NCBI GenBank assembly: GCA_938020565.1
Contig: CALIHP010000076.1
Coordinates: 1 to 52,706 of the forward strand
DNA from: an uncultured Anaerolineaceae bacterium
GTDB lineage: Bacteria > Chloroflexota > Anaerolineae > Anaerolineales > Anaerolineaceae
Direction: 5' to 3'
DNA: 52,706 bases
Numbering within the stretch: position 1 is the stretch's first letter; each line of letters opens with the position of its first letter. Shown in pieces: positions 16,223-25,138 of the stretch. Under the pieces are notes generated by a model. That model worked only from the letters and a program-made list of their open reading frames with translations, did not search any database and had not been told where the DNA came from. Made by a program: the position numbers and the translations under genes.

Positions 16223-16999
16223 TCAGGATCTTTCCTCCGCGAGCATGAGCGGAAACGCGCTTAAATTCATTCCGAACTTGTTATCCTTCACGCCGCGATC
16301 CGTAACAATCAAATTTATCTCAGACGGTTTGCAGATCTGATGCAGCGCGGTCGCGCCAAATTTACTCGAATCAATCGCAAAAACAGTTTCCTTACTTCGG
16401 CAAATCATCTCACGACGCAGCAGAGCCTGTTCAAAATGAAAATCTGTAATCGCCTCTTCCGTTATGCCCCCGGCCCCTAAAATCGCCTTGTTCACGATAA
16501 AGCGCCGGACCTGCTCGATCGCAATTGGCCCATGCGTAGACAGTTCGTCTGCACGAAGTTCGCCGCCTAACAGCACGATTTTATGACTTTTATTCGGAGA
16601 TAAGATTCCTGCGACAACAGAAGAATTCGTAACAACAAATAAATCGCTCTTGTCCACCAGGCGTTTTGCAACCTCCTGTACCGTTGTACCGACATCGAGA
16701 ATTAATGAATCCCCGTCTACTACCAGGTCAGCAACAGTACGAGCAATCGCACCCTTCTCTTCCAAATGAATAACTTGCCGGGATTGGAACGGGGGCTCTT
16801 CAGCCAACTGATTCACCCTGACTGCGCCTCCATGAACGCGTCGCAAGACACCGCGATTTTCAAGCTCGCTCAGGTCACGTCGAATCGTTTCCGAAGATAC
16901 ATTGAATTTTTTTGTGAGGTCTGAAATTTTTATGACACCCTGCGCCTGAATTAATCGCTCAATATCATTAATTCGTTCTGTCTGGATATAATTTATCAT
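16223..16999 (-). CDS. DeoR/GlpR-family transcriptional regulator
   Basis: The 258-residue protein has the DeoR winged helix at the N terminus (TERINDIERLIQAQGVIKISDL, abbreviated here, then the recognition helix FNVSSETIRRDLSELE) and the RVHGGAV wing. The C-terminal sugar-phosphate sensor domain shows DSLILDVGTTVQEVAKRL, VVTNSS and FAIDSSKFG. Such regulators usually repress sugar or polyol uptake genes and respond to a phosphorylated sugar. It is the last gene of the leftward transporter operon, seven bases after the ATPase gene, and so probably controls it. Confidence 0.92.
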   Translation of the reverse strand: MINYIQTERINDIERLIQAQGVIKISDLTKKFNVSSETIRRDLSELENRGVLRRVHGGAVRVNQLAEEPPFQSRQVIHLEEKGAIARTVADLVVDGDSLILDVGTTVQEVAKRLVDKSDLFVVTNSSVVAGILSPNKSHKIVLLGGELRADELSTHGPIAIEQVRRFIVNKAILGAGGITEEAITDFHFEQALLRREMICRSKETVFAIDSSKFGATALHQICKPSEINLIVTDRGVKDNKFGMNLSAFPLMLAEERS

Positions 17000-17006
17000 A
17001 ACGAAT

Positions 17007-18023
17007 TTAAACCTCTCCCTGGATCATTAATACATCTTCTTTTCGAAGCCTGAACGTATAAGAAGCGTCAGTCACTAAAGACACATCCAAATCACACAAA
17101 CTGTCCATCAAAACTTCAATATTTGCCGACATGAGCTTATATCGAATGAAATTGCCATGAACAGAAATATCGGTAACGGCTGCTGTAAAATAATAAAAGC
17201 TATCATCAATATCTGAGCTAAAAATTTTAACAATTTCCGGGCGGAAAGCGACATAAGTCGCGTCCATTCTGCATTGTGTCAAGCTAAAAAAATCTGCAGA
17301 AGAAAGCAAGTTATAGCTCCCGATAAATCTAGCTGCAAACTCAGTTTGCGGAGACGTATAGATTTCGATTGGGGGACCAAACCGCTCAATTCTTCCCCGA
17401 TTGACTAAATAAATCAGATCACTGATCGCCATCGCTTCGTTTTGATCATGCGTCACAAACAGGGTCGTAATCCGCAGTTGCCGCTGAATCCGACGGATTT
17501 CAGTCTGCAACGTGCGCCGCAATAGCGCATCCAGCGCGCTTAAAGGTTCGTCCAACAATAAGACCTTGGGCTTCATAATTAATGCGCGCGCCAAAGCAAC
17601 CCTTTGCTGCTCGCCGCCTGAAAGAAATGCAGGGTATTGATCTTTTTTATGCTGCAAGCCGACCATTTCCAAAATATAATCAACTTCTTTTTTTATAATT
17701 CTCGTCTCTACATGCTTTATTTTCAGACCAAACCCAATATTCTCCGCAACCGTTAAATTTGGAAACAAGCTATAATGCTGAAAAACCATGCCAACGTCCC
17801 GCTGCTGAATAGCGATATCGGTAATATCCACACCATCCAGGAAAATTCTTCCGCCGGATACCTTTTCTAACCCTGCGACACAACGCAACAAAGTACTCTT
17901 CCCACAACCGGAAGGGCCTAAAAAAGAAATCAATTTTCCCTTTGGAATTGAAATATTTATTCCATCCAATACCTTATTCTGGCCATAAAGCTTTTTCAAG
18001 TCTTTAATTTCAATATAGTCCAT
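17007..18023 (-). CDS. ABC importer ATPase (PotA/FbpC/PhnT-like)
   Basis: The 338-residue protein has Walker A GPSGCGKST, Q-loop FQHYSLFPNLTV, signature LSGGEQQRVALARAL, Walker B VLLLDEPLSALD and the H-loop VTHDQNEA. A C-terminal TOBE-like domain (about 240 onward) places it in the spermidine/iron/2-aminoethylphosphonate group. It powers the two permeases encoded just upstream. The start at 18023 is chosen because AAGGGA lies upstream and the longer reading runs into the permease gene. Substrate is unknown; the sugar isomerase and DeoR neighbours point to a carbohydrate, polyol or sugar-phosphate-like compound. Confidence 0.9.
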   Translation of the reverse strand: MDYIEIKDLKKLYGQNKVLDGINISIPKGKLISFLGPSGCGKSTLLRCVAGLEKVSGGRIFLDGVDITDIAIQQRDVGMVFQHYSLFPNLTVAENIGFGLKIKHVETRIIKKEVDYILEMVGLQHKKDQYPAFLSGGEQQRVALARALIMKPKVLLLDEPLSALDALLRRTLQTEIRRIQRQLRITTLFVTHDQNEAMAISDLIYLVNRGRIERFGPPIEIYTSPQTEFAARFIGSYNLLSSADFFSLTQCRMDATYVAFRPEIVKIFSSDIDDSFYYFTAAVTDISVHGNFIRYKLMSANIEVLMDSLCDLDVSLVTDASYTFRLRKEDVLMIQGEV

Positions 18024-18024
18024 T

Positions 18025-18819
18025 CTACATTCCCTTCCGGATCGAGGTTCGGCTGTCTTCTCTAAACGCCAATATGGCATTTGAAATGAAGAATGTTATC
18101 AAAAACATAATCACAACAATTGCGCTCGCAATCTGGTTGGGCATATTTCGCGTATTATGCAAATACATCTGAGCGGTCTGATATTGGTTCCCCGCTATAA
18201 TCTTAATAATTGAAAAATCTCCAAAAATCAAAGCCATTGACAGCAACATCGAGACAAGCAAGCCAGGTCTTAATAAAGGAAATACGATTTTCAATAAAAT
18301 TTCTAATTTTGTTGCACCTAAAATCTCTCCTGCTTCAACCAATCTTTTAAGGTTGACAGTATAGAAGCTGTTCCGAATTGATTGATAAATATACGGGAGA
18401 ATAATAATACAGTATGCCAGGATCAACAAAAGTATTCGGTTCGATAGAAATATACCAGAACCTGAATAGAGACCAAGAATGGACGTGGCTAAAATAACGC
18501 CCTGAACTGAATAGGGTAAAATACACAAAATTTGAAGGATTCTCTCTAATACTGAACTGTAAATAATCGAATAATAAAGAGGAAAAACTACGGCTATATT
18601 CATCAGCAATATAGGAATAAAGCTGATAATAAAACCTCGGAAAACGGAGGGAATAAAGGCCGGATCCTTAAAAACAGTTTGATAAAAAAGAAACGTAAAT
18701 TTTCCTGGAAAGATTGAATCCCAGCTTTGGCTGAAAGAATATACAAAAGTTAAAAATAAAGGACAAATCAGAACGATAGAAACAATCAGAATCCAAAAGT
18801 ATGCTAAAGCTCTTTTCAT
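18025..18819 (-). CDS. ABC importer permease (PotC/PhnV-like)
   Basis: A 264-residue protein with about six membrane helices and the binding-protein-dependent permease EAA loop, LVEAGEILGATKLEILLKIVFP (abbreviated to its core EAGEILGA), which contacts the ATPase. It forms the second half of the membrane channel. The gene ends one base before the ATPase start and begins two bases after the first permease, so all are one transcript. It is markedly AT-rich compared with the CRISPR genes. Confidence 0.88.
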   Translation of the reverse strand: MKRALAYFWILIVSIVLICPLFLTFVYSFSQSWDSIFPGKFTFLFYQTVFKDPAFIPSVFRGFIISFIPILLMNIAVVFPLYYSIIYSSVLERILQILCILPYSVQGVILATSILGLYSGSGIFLSNRILLLILAYCIIILPYIYQSIRNSFYTVNLKRLVEAGEILGATKLEILLKIVFPLLRPGLLVSMLLSMALIFGDFSIIKIIAGNQYQTAQMYLHNTRNMPNQIASAIVVIMFLITFFISNAILAFREDSRTSIRKGM

Positions 18820-18820
18820 G

Positions 18821-19711
18821 TTAATTATCCTTCCGGATCAGGTATTTTTCATATCGCCTTGCCAATAAGTTTGATATAGAGATCACGATTAGCATAATAA
18901 AAAGTAATGTAATTGAAAGGGCCGATCCCAATTCAGGTCGCTGCCGCATATCACCGACATACATACTCGCAATTTGGATTGGCAGCAGCGGAACGTTTGT
19001 CACGACCAACAAGTATGCAGTAGCGTAAGCCGCCAACGCATTCGCGAACAACGTCGAAAAAGTTCCGATCAGGCTGGGCATCAGGACGGGTATGCCGACT
19101 CTAACCCAAAACTGAAACGAATTGGCTTTCAGGAGGTAAGCTGCTTCTTTCCATTCCTTCTTTATACTGTCCATCGCCGGCAATAAAAGCAAAACGCCTA
19201 ACGGTATTTGAAAATAAATATAAACAATGGCGAGACCTTGTATCGTATAAAGGCGAAAATCGGCAAGATGAGAAAATCCTATCGCCTTTGCCGTAAGAAT
19301 TAGTACCCCAGAACTCCCTAAGATGATAATAAATGCAAAAGCCAATGGTAACCCAGCGAAATTTGAAAGCATATTCAACATCGACAGAAAAAATTTTTGA
19401 TGTCGAACCGATAGGAATGGAATCGATAGCGCGGTAGCAAGAGAAATGATCAGACCAAAGAATGAAGAGACAAACGACAAAAAAAGACTGTTCCGGATCG
19501 CGACAAGATAAACAGATTTCGTAAAAATAAGAACATAATTATTCAACGTGAAGCGCATTTCCGGATCCAGAAAACTACGCGAAATCATATTCACAATCGG
19601 AATGACTTCAAAGAAAAGCACAATCACAAAAAACGGAATCGCGCTTTTATATCTGAAAACCAGTCTGCTACCTTTTTCGTTTACCTGACGCAGTATGCCA
19701 AACATGATCAT
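18821..19711 (-). CDS. ABC importer permease (PotB/PhnU-like)
   Basis: A 296-residue protein with about six membrane helices and the EAA loop KEWKEAAYLLKANSFQFWVR before the conserved glycine region. N-terminal residues up to about 25 are cytoplasmic, then the first helix IPFFVIVLFFEVIPIV. It pairs with the following permease. CGGAG precedes the first ATG; a second ATG two codons later is possible. It lies 12 bases after the binding-protein gene. Confidence 0.87.
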   Translation of the reverse strand: MIMFGILRQVNEKGSRLVFRYKSAIPFFVIVLFFEVIPIVNMISRSFLDPEMRFTLNNYVLIFTKSVYLVAIRNSLFLSFVSSFFGLIISLATALSIPFLSVRHQKFFLSMLNMLSNFAGLPLAFAFIIILGSSGVLILTAKAIGFSHLADFRLYTIQGLAIVYIYFQIPLGVLLLLPAMDSIKKEWKEAAYLLKANSFQFWVRVGIPVLMPSLIGTFSTLFANALAAYATAYLLVVTNVPLLPIQIASMYVGDMRQRPELGSALSITLLFIMLIVISISNLLARRYEKYLIRKDN

Positions 19712-19723
19712 TTACTCCGGAGA

Positions 19724-20824
19724 TTATTTCATATTCGGAATAACCTCTTCTTCCCACAATCTTGAAATTTCGCTGCATGCTTTATTGATCGCGTCGATAT
19801 CAGAGCTCGTATACACGTTCTGATACTCTACGTCAGGAATTAATTTCGCCTGAATCTCATCAGGTATTTTCACGTCGGAACGGATCGGCCTCGCAAAACC
19901 ATTCGCCCGATCAATTTGACCCTCGTCGCTTAACATATACTCTACAGCTAAAGCAGCAGCGTACGGATGCGGCGCATATTTATTTATAATCAGGCAATAC
20001 CCGCTTTGCACAGCCCCATCCTGAGGAATATGCGTTTCGACTATTAAATCAGGATTGATTTCGCCAATCGATTCACGCCAGGAGAGCCCAGCGAAATCAA
20101 AATGAAGCCCGACAGCAACCTCCCCCTTCGCCATCCGGCCTTCCGAAATTTCTCCTGGATCGATCCGCCCTTCTTTCGCTAAATTGACAAAGAAATCAAT
20201 TCCAGGTTGAACATTCTCCAGGCTTCCGCCAAACGCTAAAGCCGCACTGAGAACAGCCATTTGCGAGGATGCGCCGCGCACCACATCCCCCGGCGTGATT
20301 TTATAATCGCCGTCTAAGATATCTGCCCATTGTCGAGGAGCGTCTTCCACCAATTTCGTATTGGTTATTAACGAGATCGTACCCGTATAGGATACGACCC
20401 ATCGGCCCTGCGGATCTTTCGCCCAAGCAGGAATAGACTCCCAAACAGAAGCTTTATAAGGCTGAACGAGATCTTTTTCAATCGCAATCTTTCCGAAGGA
20501 ATATCCGACATCGCCAATATCCTTCGTAGGGCTATTCTTTTCAACCTCAAACGTCGATAATTCTTCAGAAGAAGATAAATCTATATCATTATGATTAATT
20601 CCATATTTACGTTCCATCGCAAGCCAACTTGCGCCCCAATTGGCCCAGTTAGACGGCATCCCAACACTCTCGATAATACCTTCCTCCTGGGCGTTTTGGA
20701 TGATCGTCGCCAACGGAACGGAAGTCAGATCAACTTCTTGAGAATCTGGCCTGCCCGATTTACACGCGCCTATAAGAAAACAAGATACAACCATAAAGCA
20801 TATCGGCAAAATCCTTTTTTTCAT
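19724..20824 (-). CDS. ABC importer solute-binding lipoprotein (family 1)
   Basis: The 366-residue protein has a lipoprotein signal: MKKRILPICFMVVSCFLIG followed by the acylated Cys of the lipobox IGAC. The mature part is a two-lobed family 1 binding protein of the iron/polyamine/phosphonate type, with NTKLV, GDVVRGASSQMAVLSA and a C-terminal EYMLSDEGQ helix. It sits on the outer face of the membrane and delivers substrate to the permeases. The start is fixed by GGGGAT six bases upstream; an ATG further upstream lacks a site. A long hairpin precedes it. Confidence 0.9.
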   Translation of the reverse strand: MKKRILPICFMVVSCFLIGACKSGRPDSQEVDLTSVPLATIIQNAQEEGIIESVGMPSNWANWGASWLAMERKYGINHNDIDLSSSEELSTFEVEKNSPTKDIGDVGYSFGKIAIEKDLVQPYKASVWESIPAWAKDPQGRWVVSYTGTISLITNTKLVEDAPRQWADILDGDYKITPGDVVRGASSQMAVLSAALAFGGSLENVQPGIDFFVNLAKEGRIDPGEISEGRMAKGEVAVGLHFDFAGLSWRESIGEINPDLIVETHIPQDGAVQSGYCLIINKYAPHPYAAALAVEYMLSDEGQIDRANGFARPIRSDVKIPDEIQAKLIPDVEYQNVYTSSDIDAINKACSEISRLWEEEVIPNMK

Positions 20825-20854
20825 CTTTATCCCCTTTTTCACCTGACACACAGA

Positions 20855-20890
20855 TATGGTCAATTGAGCCGAACAGCTCAATTGACCATA
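20855..20890 (-). repeat. Perfect 15-bp inverted repeat between MFS and binding-protein genes
   Basis: TATGGTCAATTGAGC (20855-20869) pairs perfectly with 20876-20890 across a 6-base loop. Each arm holds the palindrome TCAATTGA. It lies 31 bases before the binding-protein start and has no T tract on the minus strand. It could be an mRNA-stabilising stem that raises binding-protein output, or an operator for a dimeric regulator. Confidence 0.8.
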
Positions 20891-20952
20891 CGAATAATTT
20901 AAATTATATTATCAATAATTATCTGCCTCCTAAAGGATCGTGCGGGCCTCGA

Positions 20953-22245
20953 TCAAACGCCAGCTTTATTCGATTCTCGATGTTCCAGGATCTTTTTTCC
21001 AAGAAAGAAATTCAAAGTAAAGCCCAGGATTGCCAAACCAATCAAGATAATGAAAATTATACTATAGGCCTTTGCTGAAGGGAATCTATCGATAACCGAC
21101 CCATAAATCGGATAAGCCCAAAAAGAAGGAGAATAACCGATAAACGATGCAACCGACATCGCAGCAGCGCCCATTTCCTTTGGGACACCCATTTCACCGA
21201 TTGGAGAATAATACACTCCTCGAATCAGGAAGCAAGTTATTGAAACCAGGATCAGCACGATCGCAGCCGGAATAAAAACGCTTGACTGTTTTGGAAGGAA
21301 TAATGCAACTGCCAGCAAAATGGTTAAAACTGCATAGCAAATCTTCATCAGATGCGCGCTGGATTTGAACGCGTAATCCGAAATAAAACCGGCGACCGGT
21401 CCGGCGGTCAGGCGTGTAATAGACCCATTGATCAATCCGAAGATACTTACCCACGCAATCGGCAAAAGATAAACATTTTTGAGATATGGAACAAAATATG
21501 TATTCACTGCCGCAAATGTAGCATATACGCATGAGGCTGCAAGCCCAGTCATCCAAACAGCGGGCATCCGAAGCACTTGCAGGAACCCTTTAAACGCAAG
21601 CCTTGTCTTTTCGCTGCTGACGTTTGTCTGAAGAAGATTCTCTTCAGGGACAAAAAACCATATCGTTAATGCTGATAATATTGTTAAACTGGCATTGATA
21701 CACATCGCGACTTTCATACCAAAAATCGTATAACCAAGCCAGGTATAAACCGCGACAGCTAACGCGTTTGTAATAAACTCCCACCCGCCGCGAATAAATT
21801 CCATAATTCCAAATGCCGTCGCCTGTTTGGTTTCTGGCGCAATGTTCCGAACGCTTTTCAAAACGCTCGCCCAATACAGCGCATCGCCGGTAAAGCCGAA
21901 TCCGACAAATACGATCGCCAATATGAAAAAAGGAGACTGAGGCATAATTGCCACAAATAAAGCCAAGATTCCGTAGACAAACGAATTGACCGCCAGCACC
22001 TTCCTTGTCGAGAAACGATCCTGCACCCATCCAAACGCGATATTCCCAAAGGTGGTTATCAAGCCAATGAAGCCCATCAGAACGCCGAATTGAGTATTAT
22101 TAACCCCCAACGCCTCCAGGAACGGATCATACAGCACACTTCGGATCGCAATAAACGCGTATACCAATTGACTATTCGAAACGATCAGCAGAAATTGAAC
22201 CAACTGTTTCCTTGAAAAATCCAACTTACTTAACTTATTGCCCAT
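20953..22245 (-). CDS. Major facilitator superfamily transporter
   Basis: A 430-residue protein with 12 predicted membrane helices. The loop between helices 2 and 3 has the MFS motif GWVQDRFSTRKVL, and the matching half-repeat is PVAGFISDYAFKS. The region around FRGGWEF-like IMEFIRGGWEFITN hints at an organic-acid or sugar-acid exporter or importer, but the substrate cannot be named. It lies 15 bases after the isomerase gene and upstream of a complete ABC importer, so the operon encodes two transport routes. Confidence 0.88.
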   Translation of the reverse strand: MGNKLSKLDFSRKQLVQFLLIVSNSQLVYAFIAIRSVLYDPFLEALGVNNTQFGVLMGFIGLITTFGNIAFGWVQDRFSTRKVLAVNSFVYGILALFVAIMPQSPFFILAIVFVGFGFTGDALYWASVLKSVRNIAPETKQATAFGIMEFIRGGWEFITNALAVAVYTWLGYTIFGMKVAMCINASLTILSALTIWFFVPEENLLQTNVSSEKTRLAFKGFLQVLRMPAVWMTGLAASCVYATFAAVNTYFVPYLKNVYLLPIAWVSIFGLINGSITRLTAGPVAGFISDYAFKSSAHLMKICYAVLTILLAVALFLPKQSSVFIPAAIVLILVSITCFLIRGVYYSPIGEMGVPKEMGAAAMSVASFIGYSPSFWAYPIYGSVIDRFPSAKAYSIIFIILIGLAILGFTLNFFLGKKILEHRESNKAGV

Positions 22246-22260
22246 ATAGACTCCTTTTCC

Positions 22261-23202
22261 TTAGTTTTTTCTAAATGACAGAATAGATTCTGTAATTCTG
22301 TTCCCTGCCTCCAGACATGCAGCCAAATAGCTTTTATTGTCCCGTCCTTTATTCGAAACCTCAAGAACGATCGGCATTTCATAAGGAGATCTTGCGACAA
22401 TCTCGGCAAAGCGCTCCCAATCTAAAGACCCTTCGAATGGAATCAAATGCTCGTCGCATTTTGTCATTTCGCTATCGACATTCCAGCAATCCTGCGACCG
22501 AAGGCCATGGTTATCGGACAGATGCACCGAGAACAATCGATCCAGATACCGTTCTAACAATTCAAAAGAATAATCTCCCGTTATATTTCCATGCCCCGTA
22601 TCAAAGCAAAAACCCAAAAAGTCAGCGTCGTATCGTTTAAAGAGTAAATCGAACTGTTCAACCTGATAACGGTTGGGCGTCCCCAACAGGTTCTCCAAAC
22701 AGACGCGAACCTTCCTTGCCTTCGAATAAGCCTCAATCTCATCAAACGACTTACAGACCTGCGAATAGTATTTTTCTTTAAACGTTTCGCTTTCCTTGAA
22801 TTGCAGATAGGGCAACTGCATATGCAGAACAATTTCGGATGACCCCAAAGCCGCCGCGAGATCGATCCGGTTTTTGATCAGGTCCACCCCGGCCAGTCGA
22901 TTCAAATCATTTTCCGATGTATAATCGCGCCGATCCTGTTCCGACCAACGGTGCGAATATTTTCCTTGAATATTTCTTCGATTACTTCCCTCTGTCGCAT
23001 GAAGCCCTTTCGATTTAAGCCCTAACGCGTCCATCCACTCGCGAATCTGGATCATTTCATAAATGGAATAGGTATAGTCGCCGCTCCATTCATGCGTCCA
23101 ATGAATATGAGAAAAACCAGCTTCGGAAATATCCGAAAGCGTCCTGTACATCTCTTCGACCGAAGCCGACTCGCCTGCATAATCTGTAGCAAAACCAAGC
23201 AT
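22261..23202 (-). CDS. Sugar phosphate isomerase/epimerase-like TIM-barrel protein
   Basis: The 313-residue protein fits the xylose isomerase-like TIM barrel: GFSHIHWTHEW, EIVLHMQLP, VRVCLENLLGTP, FCFDTGHGN, FSVHLSDNHG and PIVLEVSNKG follow one another as barrel strands carrying the His, Glu and Asp metal ligands. Family members isomerise or epimerise sugars, inositols or keto acids with a divalent metal. The start at 23202 is preferred because GGAGG lies four bases upstream; 23205 would leave only one base. It is the first gene of the operon, next to the promoter. Confidence 0.85.
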   Translation of the reverse strand: MLGFATDYAGESASVEEMYRTLSDISEAGFSHIHWTHEWSGDYTYSIYEMIQIREWMDALGLKSKGLHATEGSNRRNIQGKYSHRWSEQDRRDYTSENDLNRLAGVDLIKNRIDLAAALGSSEIVLHMQLPYLQFKESETFKEKYYSQVCKSFDEIEAYSKARKVRVCLENLLGTPNRYQVEQFDLLFKRYDADFLGFCFDTGHGNITGDYSFELLERYLDRLFSVHLSDNHGLRSQDCWNVDSEMTKCDEHLIPFEGSLDWERFAEIVARSPYEMPIVLEVSNKGRDNKSYLAACLEAGNRITESILSFRKN

Positions 23203-23272
23203 CATTCCTCCTTTATATATTGAAACATGCACAACTCATAAACAAAAATAACTCGTTGCATTTTATGGCATA

Positions 23273-23318
23273 TTGTTGTTTATTGTTGAAATTCTAACGT
23301 GTAAGAGAAATAAGTCAA
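23273..23318 (-). promoter_or_regulatory. Operon promoter with possible DeoR operator
   Basis: On the minus strand TTGACT (23313-23318) and TAGAAT (23291-23296) are 16 bases apart, about 90 bases before the isomerase start. Right after the -10 box, where transcription would start, is CAACAATAAACAACAATA (near 23273-23288), a tandem of CAACAATA-like units. DeoR-family repressors often bind tandem short repeats at the start site. The rest of the 459-base gap up to livJ holds no gene that I can support. Confidence 0.55.
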
Positions 23319-23490
23319 GCGTTTCAACATGCTTTTTTCCATAAAGAGGATTTTCGGCCAAATAAACAGAGATAATTGTCACGCTTGGGATTTTAAAGCT
23401 TTCCGATGGAACATGTAAATAAGTGGACGGTTGCATCTATCTTTTCAATTCACAATAGCTCAGCTAATGTCATGTTTTTTCCTGCCCTTC

Positions 23491-23519
23491 TTGACATTCA
23501 TTCTTATCGATGAGACAAT
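23491..23519 (+). promoter_or_regulatory. Promoter of livJ
   Basis: A perfect TTGACA (23491-23496) and GACAAT (23514-23519) are 17 bases apart. They lie about 140 bases before the livJ start, leaving a long 5' leader in which I see no recognised riboswitch. Confidence 0.6.
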
Positions 23520-23661
23520 TTTTCCAATCGGTTTCGAAACTTAGGCGTCAATTTCATAACGCAGCATGAACGCATATCCGACGTTAATAGTGATTAAACG
23601 AACGATTCAGCCTACCTGAAGAGACCGAACCGGAATACCTCAGATTCAGGAGAAATCAAAA

Positions 23662-24864
23662 ATGAACCATAAAAAAACCTCCCTTGTCTTCTTGATCGCA
23701 CTGCTCGCGATCGCATTCTCGGCGCTAAGCGTTTCCGCTCAAGCCGATATGACCCGCTGCGACGCGGAAGGCGGATGCGCCAGGATTGAACCTGGCGATA
23801 CGATCAAAATCGGCATCGCCGGCCCGATTACTGGCGAATATGCCATGTACGGACAGGATATTACCGAATCTCAGGCGATTTCGATCGAGAATCTCGAACC
23901 GCTCGAAGGCTTCGGCTGGGAGCTCCTTCCGGAAGACACGTTAGGGTCGGCCGAGACCGCGGTCGCGGTCGCGAATAAATGGATTACCGATCCGACCTTC
24001 GTCGCCGACGCCGGAAACGTTTTCACCGCCGAATCCGCCGCCGTCATCCCGATCTTCGAGAAAGCGTTTATCCCGATGATGTCCCCGTCCGCGACAGGCG
24101 CGAACCTGACCGTAGACAACGACGTTTTCAACCGGCTCGTCTTCCAGGACTCGGCCCAGGGCGCTTTCGCCGCCGAGTTCATCCTTAACACACTGAAATT
24201 CTCGAAAGTCGCGATTATCCATGACGGCGGAGACTACGGAAAAGGAATCGCCGATACCGTCGTGTCGACGCTTCGCGACGCCGGAATCGAACCGGTCGCC
24301 TATGAATCGATTACCGCCGGGGAAGCCGACTACGGCGCGGTTCTGGCCGCCGTCGCCTCAACAAAACCCGAGATTATCTACTACGGCGGTTTCACGGCTG
24401 AACTCTCTGTTCTCCTGAACCAGAAAGCGCAGTTCGGTCTTGCCGGAACGCCGATCTTCTCCGACGACGGCGCGTTCGGCGTCGAAGTCCTCGAAAAAGC
24501 CGGCGCCAACGCTGAAGGCCTGATCGGGACCTCGACCGTTCCGGGAGAATCGGAAGCGAAATTAGCCTTCGACGCAGAATACGAAGAAAAATACGGCCGC
24601 GTCCCCGGATCGATGAGCTCGTTCGCCTGGTTCTCGTATGACACCGTTCAGGTGCTCGCCGATCGGATCCGCTCCGTCGCGTTCGTTGGCGAAGACGGGA
24701 ACTTGTATGTTCCACGCGCTGAACTCGTGAAAGCCGTTCGGACGACCTCCGGGTTCCAGGGGATCACCGGCGAAATCACATGCTCGGAAGTCGGCGAATG
24801 CAACGCGTCAGGACCGACCTTCTACCGCGTCGTCGACGGCAAATGGGAAATTATCTCCGAATAA
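23662..24864 (+). CDS. livJ: Branched-chain amino-acid ABC importer, substrate-binding protein
   Basis: The 400-residue protein has a signal peptide (MNHKKTSLVFLIALLAIAFS, cleaved near VSAQA) and the two-lobed LivJ/LivK fold: TIKIGIAGPITGEYAMYGQD, MMSPSATGANLT, KVAIIHDGGDYGKGIADTV and EIIYYGGFTAE. Such proteins bind Leu, Ile, Val or other amino acids. There is no lipobox Cys at the cleavage site, unusual for a single-membrane cell but known in this phylum. AGGAGA precedes the ATG. The liv transport genes follow downstream in the same direction. Confidence 0.93.
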   Translation: MNHKKTSLVFLIALLAIAFSALSVSAQADMTRCDAEGGCARIEPGDTIKIGIAGPITGEYAMYGQDITESQAISIENLEPLEGFGWELLPEDTLGSAETAVAVANKWITDPTFVADAGNVFTAESAAVIPIFEKAFIPMMSPSATGANLTVDNDVFNRLVFQDSAQGAFAAEFILNTLKFSKVAIIHDGGDYGKGIADTVVSTLRDAGIEPVAYESITAGEADYGAVLAAVASTKPEIIYYGGFTAELSVLLNQKAQFGLAGTPIFSDDGAFGVEVLEKAGANAEGLIGTSTVPGESEAKLAFDAEYEEKYGRVPGSMSSFAWFSYDTVQVLADRIRSVAFVGEDGNLYVPRAELVKAVRTTSGFQGITGEITCSEVGECNASGPTFYRVVDGKWEIISE

Positions 24865-24888
24865 CCGTCGTTCGCAAATCCGTTATCC

Positions 24889-24920
24889 AGACCTGCCTTG
24901 TCTACGCGAGGCAGGTCTTT
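24889..24920 (+). terminator. Hairpin after livJ, partial terminator
   Basis: AGACCTGCCT (24889-24898) pairs perfectly with AGGCAGGTCT (24909-24918) across a 10-base loop, and a short T run follows. It lies 25 bases after livJ and may stop most transcripts, so that the binding protein is made in excess of livHMGF. Confidence 0.65.
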
Positions 24921-25054
24921 CCAATATGTATAACGGCGCGAAATTCGATTCTAACTACGTCACATTATCCTGCTACTGTGGAAAAATGATCCGCCGGCAA
25001 TGGTAAAATGGACCCAATTACTTCAGCCGCAACGGTTACCAGCCTGAATCCGAT

Positions 25055-25060
25055 TTGACA
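25055..25060 (+). promoter_or_regulatory. Possible -35 box before livH
   Basis: A perfect TTGACA lies about 80 bases before livH in the 275-base gap after livJ. No convincing -10 box follows at the right distance, so a second promoter is only a possibility. Confidence 0.25.
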
Positions 25061-25138
25061 ACGCCCTCCTCAGGTAATCTTTATTTCTAAATTCCGGGCT
25101 GACTTAAGCTGTGTCTGACAGAGAGGACATACAAACCC

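Noticed and set aside
23203..23661. Right-hand attachment site copying the tRNA-Gly 3' end
   Set aside because: No match of useful length to the tRNA 3' end was seen, and there is no integrase gene in the block.
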